DNA of 64,000 nt. It comes from Hymenopus coronatus. Lineage: Eukaryota; Arthropoda; Insecta; Mantodea; Hymenopodidae. Location of the stretch: positions 10,780,501 through 10,844,500 of the forward strand of contig CM060887.1 of assembly GCA_030762935.1 (NCBI GenBank), read 5' to 3'. Below, one piece after another: positions 53,562-63,510 of this stretch (the stretch's first letter is position 1; every line of letters starts with the position of its first letter). The notes beneath the pieces are model-generated. The model made no database searches and was not told the origin of the DNA. It worked only from the letters and a program-made list of their open reading frames with translations. Made by a program: the position numbers and the translations under genes.

Positions 53562-54098
53562 CTTCTCAAAAATGGTTTTAACAATTTTTATTCAAATGCC
53601 GTATATTAAATATATTTCCATCACAATACTATGTATATTTTGAATTTTCTGGGAACAGCCTCTAAAGACTACTTTATTGTGGATGCGTTTTACGGAATTT
53701 TGCATAACTGGTAAACCGTAATAGATGGACAAAAACTTATCACACAAAAAATGTAGAGCACATTTATGTTATTTACATTATTTTCGTGGAGTTGATCGTT
53801 TTTAGATATTCCTTGTTTTTTGTTTCACCTATAAAAACTTATACTTTTCTCATACAGAAATCTGTTACTCCTGTCCATACAAAGGAACTTCAGTCACATA
53901 GAAACCAGCTTTTGACTGTCACTTTAAGCTATGGTACTCCCTTATTTCGCTTCTACTTACAAGGAAGCAAGAAATAAGACTATTTGTGCTAATTTTCTCT
54001 CGATTAGCATGAAGTAAATAGAATCATTAGTTTTTTTAACAATGATTTGTTGCAGGAATGTAGAAAAAGTCATGTGAACGGGTCACATCAGATATTTA
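53562..54098 (+). mobile_element. H element, C-end half, plus
   Basis: TTCTCAAAAATGGTTTTAAC through CCGTAATAGATGGACAAAAA to the C-end GTCATGTGAACGGGTCACAT, CAGATATTT. With the preceding minus part it forms another inverted pair with outward C-ends. Confidence 0.7.
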
Positions 54099-54600
54099 TG
54101 CTAGTAAACGAGACAAACAATAGCAGAAATTGTCTTTGCTTTCATGTAAGTAGAGCGCCAATATGACTAAAGCGATAGGAAGGGATTGACAAAAACGTAA
54201 TGTAGATCTCCTTAAAACATACAGTTTGTTTCGTAGTCGCTTTAGAAATGACACCCCTAGGGCTTACAAGTGGATGCCTAGAGGTCGGAAGCCAGCCTAT
54301 CGGGGAGCCACTTCCTGGTTTTCTTCCTGCTCTTAGTTTAGATTATCGTAGAAGTTTTGGGGTGGAGGAAGACTCTGAGTTGCTAATTGGTATTTATTGC
54401 CATTATAAAAAAAAAAAAAAACAACAACAACAACAACAACAGAAATGTATCCAAGCCTTTCTTCACAATACTATTCAGTTTAAACTAATTGAATTAGCTA
54501 TCATTACTACATATATTAACCCTTAGTTGCCTGCATTAGTATACTATATATCCCGTTTTTCCTTTAATTCAAGTTTAAAGGTGGAGTTCTAGTAAAATAT
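54099..54600. other. H minus scrap, shared segment and microsatellite
   Basis: 54105-54235 is a decayed minus H fragment (TAGCAGAAATTGTCTTTGCT). 54250-54285 (CCCCTAGGGCTTACAAGTGG, ATGCCTAGAGG) matches inversely 24318-24350. 54405-54442 is (A)n(CAA)n. The 92-codon frame 54248-54526 runs through the microsatellite and is not credible. Confidence 0.45.
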
Positions 54601-54725
54601 TTGGGAATAGCCTATAAAATTATTACATAAAATAAAGAGAAAGAAAATGAAAATAAATGTAGATCCTTTATTAATATTTCTCTCCCCAATTAAAACTTTA
54701 AATTCGTCTAGACAAGTTTTCATGA
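54600..54725 (+). repeat. Dispersed repeat G, uninterrupted copy
   Basis: GGGAATAGCCTATAAAATTA, TTACATAAAATAAAGAGAAA, AAAATGAAAATAAATGTAGA, TCCTTTATTAATATTTCTCT. The same run at 57895-57954 and 58806-58870 is interrupted by an H element, so this copy is its empty site. Confidence 0.65.
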
Positions 54726-54779
54726 GCCTGCCAAAAGCACTAAAAAATACTGGTTCAAATGGCCACGAATGTTAGGTGA

Positions 54780-54915
54780 TAGGTAATAGACTGGCCATCC
54801 ATTCAAAGCCAAATGTTGCAAGTTCAAATCCCAGTGATTGTGGTAAAGGACGGGGAGAGCCCAAGTAAAATAATCGGGGAAGTTAATGTGGTTACATTTG
54901 ACTGTAGTTATGTCG
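54780..54915 (+). repeat. Repeat family S3, copy 3, with B-box-like end
   Basis: AGACTGGCCATCCATTCAAA, GTTGCAAGTTCAAATCCCAG, ACGGGGAGAGCCCAAGTAAA and TGTGGTTACATTTGACTGTA. The TTCAAATCCCAG string and the preceding region suggest a tRNA-derived head. Confidence 0.5.
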
Positions 54916-54931
54916 GTTTTACTCTTTCGTT

Positions 54932-55798
54932 TTTACTTTCTCTATACCCACTACGTATATAGTGTATAGAGAAGGTGCACTCCACCAAAAAATTCGATAC
55001 CGAGATTTCACCGGAAATATATGTTTTAGGGTCCCCAATATCCAAAAAAAAACATTTTCACAAAAAAGGTCGTGTGTGTGTTTGTCCGTGTGTCTGTGAA
55101 CACGATAACTCAAAAACGAAAAGTCGGTAAAATACCAAACTTGGTATTTGGGTTTAGTATATTCCAGGGATGCGACACGAAGATTTTGAGAAAAATGCCC
55201 CCACCCCCAACTACCCTTTACGTGGAACTTTTTTCGAAATTTTGATTTTCTCAAAAATAGCTCTAACGATTTTGATTAAAATTTCGTATATTAAAGATAT
55301 TTACCTGACAAATAAAATGTATGTCTTGAATCCTCTGGGAATAGTCTGAAGAGTAACTTATTCTGGATGAATTTTACTGAATTTTGAATAACTGCTAAAC
55401 TGTAAGAGATGGACAAAAACTTACTACACAAAAAATGTAGAGCACATTAAAACACACAATTTCTGTTATACACGTTTTTTTCGTGGAGTTCGTCGTTTTG
55501 GAGACATTGCTTATTTTTGACTTCTGCTATGAAAAACGTATACTTTTCTCATACAGGAACTTGTCAACTCCTATCCATATAAACAAAGGAACTTCATTGA
55601 CATAGCAACCAGCTTTTAACTATCACTTTAACCTATGGTAGTCCCTTATTTCGCTTCTACTTACAAGGAAGCAAGTAATAAGACTATTTCTGCTAATTTT
55701 TTCTGATTAGCATAAAGTAAATACAAGTATAAGCTTTTTAAGAATAATTTGTTGCAGGGATATAGAGAAAGTCATGTGAATGGTACACATCAGATTTT
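54932..55798 (+). mobile_element. H element, full-length plus copy
   Basis: H-end TTTTTACTTTCTCTATACCC, ACTACGTATATAGTG (the palindrome has changed but remains self-complementary); C-end GTCATGTGAATGGTACACAT, CAGATTTTT. It is most like the pair at 32908-34645 (shared TCTGCTATGAAAAACGTATA). Confidence 0.85.
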
Positions 55799-56405
55799 TA
55801 CAACATAAAACAGTCTTGATTACTTGTGTTTATGGTTGAAGGTTAGTGTAACATGAAATTAATCCTAGAGTACAGCTCTATTTGTATAGTTACGCTTAAA
55901 ACAAGCGGAACTTATAGGTACCGACAAGCAACAAAGGGTTAATAACTTCAGTTTATACAATCTGTGAATCAAATTATCTTCAGCATTACATAGAAAGGAA
56001 ACTTATAAGACTGTACATAACATGGACAGATTTATTGATATTGTCGTAAACTCCAAAAAGCCATACAATTATATCTAAGCATATAAACGAACGTTTCCAA
56101 CCGTTTGACTATTACATATGGCGGTTTTACTAGCCAGGAAACAGACACAAGGAAGTCAAAACCATTTATCATTCCTGTTTGGAATACATTAGGTGGACTT
56201 TTAATTCTACAGAGTGGTGTATAATGTATTCACCACTTTCGGTTGGTAGGCGGGCGTATACCAGACACGCAGGCGCTAGATTTGCAAATAGAACAGCTAG
56301 AGATTCGCCTTTATGCAACTGCCATTTGTTTCAATAAATTCGGTTCATAGAAAAATCGACTGTTTTATTTGAATTCCATCAAATAATTTAAACATTCATG
56401 AATAT
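55799..56405. other. Unassigned, one short dispersed repeat
   Basis: 55803-55865 matches 30320-30390. The remaining 540 bp shows no repeat or motif. AATAAATTCGG lies near 56333. No gene is seen. Confidence 0.4.
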
Positions 56406-57237
56406 AAAAAATCTGATGTGTTACATTCACATGGCTTTCTCTATATCTCTGCCAAAAATATTGTTAAATAATTTATGCCTCAAATTACTTCATACTAATC
56501 GAGAAAAAATCAGCAGAAATAGTTCTATTACTTGCTTCCATCCAAGCAGAAGAGAAATAAGGTATAAATATTGGTTAAAGTGATAGTCAAAAGTTGGTTG
56601 CTATGCGACTGAACTTCCTTTGTTTGTACGGACATGAATTGTTAAATTCCTGTATGAGAAAAACATGTCTTTTAAAGCTGAAACCAAAAACAAGGAATAT
56701 CTAAAAAACGATCAACTCCACGAAAAAAATATATATAACATAAATTCTGTGTTTAAAGCTACTCTACGTGTTTTGTGTTGTAAGTTTTTGTACATCTTTT
56801 ACGGTTTAGCAGTTATGGAACATTCCGTAAAATTGACCCAGAATAAAGTAGTCTTCAGAGGCTATTCCCAGAAAATTCAAAATATACATTTTATTTGTCA
56901 GGTAAATATCTTTAATATACGATATTTTAATCAAAATCGTAGGAGCCATTTTTTAGAAAATCAAAATTTTCGAATAAAGTTCCATGTAAAGGGTAGTTTG
57001 GAGTGGGGGGATTTTTCTCAAAATCTTCGTGTCGTATCCCTGGAAGATACTAAACATAAATACCAAGTTTGTATTTTACCGACTTTTCGTTTTTGAGTTA
57101 TCGTGTTCACAGACACACGGCGCGCACACACACACACGGACCTTTTTCTGAAAATACTTTTTTTGGATACAGGGGACCCTAAAACATATATTTCCGGTGA
57201 AATCTCGGTATCGAATTTTTTGGTGGAGTACAATACC
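56406..57237 (-). mobile_element. H element, minus copy with the hairpin replaced
   Basis: C-end AAAAAATCTGATGTGTTACA, TTCACATGGC. All internal blocks are present, up to TTTTTTGGTGGAGTACAATA, CCTT. At the point where the H-end hairpin should follow, a 50-bp tandem repeat begins. Confidence 0.75.
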
Positions 57238-57248
57238 TTAACTGAAGT

Positions 57249-57416
57249 TGTTGCACACCCTTGTAGCAAAACAAACACAAGGGTTACCTCAGCCGAAATG
57301 TTGCACACCCCTGTAGCAAAACAAACACAAGGGTTACCTCAGCCGAAGTGTTGCACACCCCTGTAGCAGAACAAACACAACGGTTACCTTAGCCGAAATG
57401 TTGCACACCCCTGTAG
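57249..57416 (+). repeat. 50-bp tandem repeat, about 3.3 units
   Basis: TTGCACACCC starts units at 57251, 57301, 57351 and 57401. Unit: TTGCACACCCCTGTAGCAAA, ACAAACACAAGGGTTACCTC, AGCCGAAATG. Units differ at a few positions. It is GC-richer than the surroundings. Confidence 0.9.
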
Positions 57417-57954
57417 TCCGGCCTCACCCAACCTGGTCTGTTTACTCTTAGCGAAGTTGGAAGTAACCTTAGTGGAGACCCCTCTGAGATGCAGGTTATG
57501 CTAACCCTGATCTGCGACCCCTTTAAGGGTCTCTGGGTACCAAGTAGGGACGATACGATCTTTATTGATTATAGTGCCAGCTTTGGCCATGATGCTTGCT
57601 CTTCGTGGCTGTTTGAAGCCGGGCACCCAAGGGGCAGATTCCACTAACCACCATTATACGCTGACGAGCAGATGATTTCAGAGAGAGAGTACCCATAATT
57701 TAACATAGCGCCTGCTAATCTTGGTGGCCGGGGCAAATGCCAAAGTGCGCTTACGCTGCCCAAAATCTTCAAAGTCTGAATTTTCATAACTTCAAAATCA
57801 TTTATGTCCAATTATTTTTATAGTAAAAGTTTAATACTAGAGTATTAATATTTATGATCTTTAAACTTCAAGAATTTGGCGATATTATTGTCTATAGATA
57901 TATGGAAATATACCTATAAAATTATTATATAGAATGATAAAGAAAATAGAAATA
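57417..57954. other. Unassigned, then dispersed repeat G (left part)
   Basis: 57417-57650 is GC-richer (GTCCGGCCTCACCCAACCTG, GCGACCCCTTTAAGGGTCTC) and may belong with the tandem repeat as one larger element. 57895-57954 is repeat G (CCTATAAAATTATTATATAG), which continues after the H insertion. Confidence 0.4.
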
Positions 57955-58805
57955 AAAAAAAATCTACTGTGTTCCATTCACATGACTTTCTCTACAACTC
58001 TGCAACAAATTATTGTTAAAAAGCTAATGCTTCTATTTATTTCATACTCACAGAGAAAAAAATTACCAGAAATAGTCTTATATTCCTTGTAAGTAGAAGT
58101 GAAATAAGGGAATATCATAGGTTAAAGTGATAGTCAAAAGCTGGTTGCTATGTGATTAAAATTCCTTTGTTTGTATGGACAAAATTGACAAATCGCTGTA
58201 TGAGAAAATTGTTTTTCAAAGCAGAAACCAATAACAATGAATATCTCAAAAACGACCAACTCCACAAAAAAAATGTATATTACACAAATTGTGTGCCTTA
58301 ACGTGGTCTATATATTTTCTGTCGTAAGTTTTTGTCCAACTCTTACGGTATAGCAGTTATGCAAAATTCCGTAAAATTCATCCAGAAAAAAAAGTACTCC
58401 TCAAAGGTTATTCCCAGAAAATTCAAGATATACCTACATTTGTCAGGTAAATATCTTTAATATACGATATTTTAATCAAAATAGTTAGTCATTTTTTAGA
58501 AATTCCAAATTTCCGAAAAAAGTTCCATGAAAAGGGTAGTTGGAGTGGGGGATTTTCTTTAAAATCTTAGTGTCTCATCCTTGAAAGAAACAAAATTTTA
58601 TACCAAGTTTGGTATTTTACCTACTTTTCGTTTTTGAGTTATCGTGTTCACAAACACACGGACCTTTTTCTGAAAATACTTTTTTTTTTTGGATGCAGGG
58701 GACCCTAAAACATATATTTCCGGTGAAATCTCGGTATCGAATTTTTTGGTGGAGTCAATGCCTTCTCTATGCACTATGTACATATTATGTGTAGAGAAAG
58801 TAAAA
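57955..58805 (-). mobile_element. H element, full minus copy with identifiable empty site
   Basis: C-end AAAAATCTACTGTGTTCCAT, TCACATGAC; H-end CACTATGTACATATTATGTG, TAGAGAAAGTAAAAA. It lies within repeat G between GAAATAAAA and TAAAAGTGGATCC. The unfilled sequence GAAAATAAATGTAGATCC is at 54646-54663. Confidence 0.85.
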
Positions 58806-59097
58806 ATAAAAGTGGATCCTTTATTAATTTTTTTTCTAAATAAAAGTTTAAATTCTTCATAGAGTTTATTGATAGTTAAATTTCATGTTACTGATTTTCG
58901 GGAAGGAATAAGTCATATTGCGGATGGAATAAAGTAAAATATTTCAGAGAGATTGTTTTTAAAATAATTAGGAATAATAAAGATCAGAATGCAATAGCTT
59001 GAATTAAAAAAATATTGTAATTAAGCTTTCATTCTTCAACTTTAGTTACAAGAAGAGTTTATATATTAATTCAGTTTAGTAAAGCGTTAACTGATGT
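58806..59097. other. Dispersed repeat G (right part) and unassigned
   Basis: 58806-58870 (GTGGATCCTTTATTAATTTT, AAAGTTTAAATTC) matches 54655-54720. The rest is AT-rich with nothing recognised. Confidence 0.5.
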
Positions 59098-60478
59098 TTT
59101 CCACACGACTTTCTTTACATCTCTGTAACATATTATTGTTAAAAAGCTTATCCTTCTACCTACGTAATGCTAACAGCGATAAACATTAGCACAAACTGTG
59201 TTATTTCTTATTTCCTTATAAGTAGAAGGGAATACACTAGGCTAAATCGACATACAAATGTTTTAAAATGTGGTTGCTATGGGATAGAAATCCGTTTCTT
59301 TGCGTGGCCAGAAGCTGGAAAGTTCCTGTATGAGAAAAGTTTTAAAACTGAAACCAATAAAAAGGAATATCTCGAAAACGGTCATCTACAGGGGCAAAAA
59401 TGTATATGACATAAATTCTGTGTTTTATGGAGCTCTAAATTTTTTTTGTGTAGTAAGTTTTTGTATATCTCTTACGGTTTGCCGGTTATGCAAAAGTCAT
59501 CCAGAATGAAGAGGTCTTCAGAGGCCATTCCCAGAAAACCCAAGAACACATTTCGTTTGTGATTAAAATATCTTAAACATAAGGCATTTTAATCAAAATC
59601 GTTAGCCATTTTTGAGAAAATAAAAAAAATCGAAACAATTTCCATGTAAAGGATAATTTGGAGTGGGAGGATTTTCTTGATAATTTTCGTGCCGCATTCA
59701 TGGAAGATACCATACTTAAATACCAAGTTTGGTGTCTATCTAAAAATGAATTTCGCCGGAAATACATTTTCGGGGCCCCCCGGAATAACAATAATAAAAA
59801 AAAACATTTTTAGAAAAAGGTCCGTGTATGTGTCTGGACAGCATAGCTCAAAACCGAGACCACTGTTGGTATTTAAGTTTAATATCTTTCAAGGACGCGA
59901 CACGAAGATTTTCAAGAAAATCCCCCCAAACTGACCTTTACATGGAAATCTTTTCGAAATTTTTTATTTTCTTAAAAATGGCTCTAACGATTTTGATTAA
60001 AATAGCGTATATTAAAAAATAAAATGTACATCTTGAATTTTCTGGGAATAGCCTATGAAGACTACTTTACTCTAGATCAATTTTACGGAATTTTGCATAA
60101 CTGCTAAACCGTAAGAGTTGGACAAAAACTTACCGCACAAAAAACGTAGAGCACTTTAAAACACACTTTATGTTACATACATTTTTTTCGTGGAGTTGAT
60201 AGTTTTCTAGATATGCCTAGTTTTTTGTTTCAGCTTTGAAAAACTTATACTTTTCTCATACCGGAATTTGTCAACTTCTGTCCATACAGACAAAGGAACT
60301 TCAGCCACATAGCAACCAGCTTTTGACTATCACTTTAACCTTATTTCGCTTCTGCTTACAAGGAAGCAAGTAATAAGATTATTTATGCTACTTTTTTCTC
60401 GATTAGCATGAAGTAAATAGAAGCATAAGCTTTTTAACAATAATTTGTTGCAGAGATGTAACACATCAGATTTTTTAA
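59098..60478. mobile_element. Inverted H pair with two C-ends outward, second example
   Basis: Minus part 59098-59733 (degraded C-end CACACGACTTTCTTTACATC; to CCAAGTTTGGTGTCTATC) joined to plus part 59734-60478 (ATTTCGCCGGAAATACATTT to AGAGATGTAACACATCAGAT). The breakpoint is nearer the H-end than in the pair at 5775-6806. Both H-end hairpins are missing. The plus C-end lacks GAGAAAGTCATGTGAATG. Confidence 0.7.
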
Positions 60479-60734
60479 TGTCATGTTTGAAAGCAATGTC
60501 TAAAGAAATAAGATTGTCTACACAATTGCCCCATTATCTCAGAAACTAATTGACACAAAGGGCTGACATTTTTACCACACATTTGGACGCAAATAGGCCT
60601 CATTTTAACGGAAATGTTTTTAGATATATGGATTACTTGTTTTTTTAAAATTTAAAAAAAAATATTTTTTCAATAAAATTTTGATTTATTTTAAAAAAAT
60701 CATACCTTTCCTTCTAATGAACAGAGATATTCTA

Positions 60735-61648
60735 TTTTTACTATCTCTAGCCCCGTATGTACAATGTACATAGGGATAGAGAAGTATTGTATTCCACCCA
60801 AAAATTCGATATTGAGATTTCACCGGAAATATATGTTTTAGGGTCCCCTGTATCCAAAAAATGCATTTTCACAAAAAGGTCCGTGTGTGTGTGTGTGTGT
60901 GTCCGTGTGTCTGTGAACACGATAACTCAAAAACAAAAAGTCGGTAAAGCACGAAACTTTGTATTTAAATTTAGTATCTCCCAGGGATGCGACACGAAGA
61001 TTTTGAGAAAAATCTCCCCACCACAAACTACCCTTTACATACAACTTTTTTCGAAAATTTTGATTTTCTTAAAAATGGCTCTAACGATTTTGATTAAAAT
61101 CATCGTATATTTAAAGATATTTAGCTGACAAATAATATGTATAGCTTGAATTTTCTGGGAATAGCTTCTAAAGACCTGTTTATTCTTGATGAATTTTGCT
61201 TAATTTGGCATAACTAGTAAACCGTAGGAGATAGACAAAAACTTACTGTACAAAAAATGTAGGTCTTGCTAAAATACACAAGTTATGTCATACACATTTT
61301 TCTCATGGAGCTTACAGTTTTCGAGCTATTCAGTGTTATTAGTTTCAGTTGTGAAGTACTTATACTTTTCTCAGACGGGAGTGTGCGGTTTTCTTTTGTT
61401 CTACTCCTGGCCAAGAAAAGAAAGGATTTGTAATGACAATCGCATAATGATAGCTTTCAAAACACTTTACTATGGCTTTAGCCTAGTGTATTCCCTTATT
61501 TTCTTCCTACTTATAAGGAACTAAGCAATAAAAACATTGTGCTAATGAGTACTTCAATTAGCAAGATGCAGAAAGAAGAAAAATCTTTTGTAAGAAGTTT
61601 GTAGAAGAGCTAGAGAAAGTCATGTGAGTGTAACACATCAGATTTTTC
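60735..61648 (+). mobile_element. H element, subfamily B, full plus copy
   Basis: H-end TTTTTACTATCTCTAGCCCC, GTATGTACAATGTACATAGG; GT tract 60883-60902; C-end CATGTGAGTGTAACACATCA, GATTTTTC. Flanks at 60525-60560 (CCCCATTATCTCAGAAACTA) and 61705-61730 (AGTTACTGAGATAATGGGTC) are an inverted pair outside the element. Confidence 0.8.
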
Positions 61649-62343
61649 ATCAATCAACTGTACAGGTATTACTGAATATACCTTGAAAAATTTAGCTCGT
61701 TATCTTAAATAGTTACTGAGATAATGGGTCAAACTTCAACACTGGCAAGATTGACATTTCGGCTGCCCGTAAGAATAAATACATCCATAATAATTTAGCT
61801 TGCTATCGTGGGATTACATTCTTGCGCGCACTAATACCGCGGTGTACTGGCCACGTGGATCCGTTTTGGCGAATAGAAAATAGACGTAAAATCCCGTGTG
61901 AGTAATCAGGTTTTATACCGAAGATGTTGTATTAAGAAATCAGAGAAGCGCTAGTGCTAAATAAAATCTGCCTTGTTACAAGAAGGATAGAGTGATATAA
62001 AGGAACATTTGAGAAATGGTATACTCCTGCGCCAGATAAACCTTCCTTGCAATTTCAGCTGAATAGTGAATTATATAACTGAGCTGTTGCTCGATATTCC
62101 AAGAGGTAGAGGTTATCCACAAGCTTCATTTGTGGAATACACTAAAGGGAACGACATCCGAAAACGAGAGCAGGCATAAAGATAAAGCGAACGAGCTGAT
62201 GGAAGAATGAAATTGACCCGAGAGGGAAAGAGCAAAAACTCCTTCGCCAAGTTTGTCCAAAATCTTGCTAGCAGTCTATAAAATCACCAGAGTTCGCAAT
62301 CTGAAATTGGTATGCAAACAGATGCATTGTGGTACACAAAATT
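61649..62343. other. About 700 bp without recognised repeats
   Basis: Mixed composition. CTCGATATTCCAAGAGGTAG-like strings were examined but no tRNA-like pair of boxes was found. No frame over 60 codons stands out. Confidence 0.4.
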
Positions 62344-62524
62344 TCCACGGGACCAACGGCTTGCCGTAAATCTACGACACGGGACCAACGGCTTTACTTC
62401 CCCTCCGATGGAAACCATGCTAAGGATTTTTAAGAACGAAAAATATCCATCGTCCTCCGCCGGGTTTGAACCCGCGATCTTGGGTACATGAGGCTTGTAT
62501 TCTAACCACTACACCACGGAGGGC
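62344..62524 (-). mobile_element. SINE S1, minus copy with the best tRNA-like head
   Basis: On minus: CCTCCGTGGTGTAGTGGTTA (A box), AGCCTCATGTACCCAAGATC, then GCGGGTTCAAACCCGG (B box, perfect T-stem) and CGGAGG, which pairs with the opening CCTCCG. Body and tail follow leftward (GGGACCAACGGCTTTACTTC). A 15-bp piece (CGGGACCAACGGCTT) is repeated at 62348 and 62379. Confidence 0.75.
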
Positions 62525-62574
62525 AACCGGGGTAGTGTGGTGATAATGTTCATGATGATAATGATGAATGGGGT

Positions 62575-62612
62575 TTAAGGGCGCTCAACCTTTAGGTTAC
62601 CAGCGCCCTTAA
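62575..62612 (+). other. Strong hairpin
   Basis: TTAAGGGCGCT (62575-62585) and AGCGCCCTTAA (62602-62612) form an 11-bp perfect stem, with AACCT/AGGTT able to pair inside it. Preceded by ATGATGATAATGATGAATGG. It is probably the start of an unrecognised repeat rather than a terminator. Confidence 0.7.
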
Positions 62613-62693
62613 CATAAAACTGGGGACTTAAAACACCTGAGATAAAAGTATGCTAAAAAGAATCTCAATCAAAACAGTTACAACAAGAGATAA

Positions 62694-63510
62694 AAATCTG
62701 GTGTGTTCCATTCACATGACTTTCTCTACATCTCTGCAACAAAGTATTGTTAAAAAGCTTAGGCTTCTATTTACTTCATGCTAATTGAGAAAACAGCAGA
62801 AATAGTCTTATTACTTGCTTCCTTGTAAGTAGAAGGGAAATAAGGGAGTACCATAGGTTAAAGTGATAGTCAAAAGCTGGTTGCTATGTGACTGAAATTC
62901 TTTGTATGGACAGTAGTTGACAAATTCCTGTATGAGAAAAGTATACGTTTTTCAAAGCTGAAACAAAAAACAAGGAGTATCTTAAAAACAATAAACTCCA
63001 CGAAAAAAATGTACATAGCATACATTGTGTGTTTTAATGTGCTCTACATTTTCTCTGCGGTAAATGTTTGTCCATATCTTACGGTTTAGCAGTTATGCAA
63101 AATTCCGTAAAAATCATCCAGAATAAAATAGTGTTCAGAGGCTATTCCTAGAAAAGTCAAGATATACATTTTATTTGTCACTTAAAATATCTTTAATATA
63201 CGATTTTTTAATCAAAATCGTTAGAGCCATTTTTGAGGATATCAAAATCTCAAAATCTTCGTTTCGCATTCCTGGAAGATACTGAACTTAAAATACAAAG
63301 TTTGGTATTTTACCGACTTTTCGTTTTTGAATTATCGTGTTCACAGACACACGGACCTTCTTCTGAAAATGCTTTTTTTTTTTTTTTTTTTTTTGGATAC
63401 AGGGGACCCTAAAACATATATTTCCGGTGAAATCTCGGTATCGAATTTTTGGGTGGAGTGCAATATTTTCCTCTATACACTATGTACATAGTACATATAC
63501 AGAAAGTAAA
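62694..63510 (-). mobile_element. H element, full-length minus copy
   Basis: C-end AAAAATCTGGTGTGTTCCAT, TCACATGAC; H-end CACTATGTACATAGTACATA, TACAGAAAGTAAA. The AC tract is very short here, and a T-run (63377-63394) sits before GGATACAGGGGACC. The CCCCACCCC block is deleted (ATATCAAAATCTC). Confidence 0.8.

Noticed and set aside
54248..54526. 92-codon ORF
   Set aside because: It reads through an A-run and CAA microsatellite (poly-Lys/poly-Gln), so it is very unlikely to be coding.
62454..62523. Functional tRNA gene on the minus strand
   Set aside because: A good T-stem and acceptor pairing are present, but it is fused to an S1 SINE body shared with three other loci.
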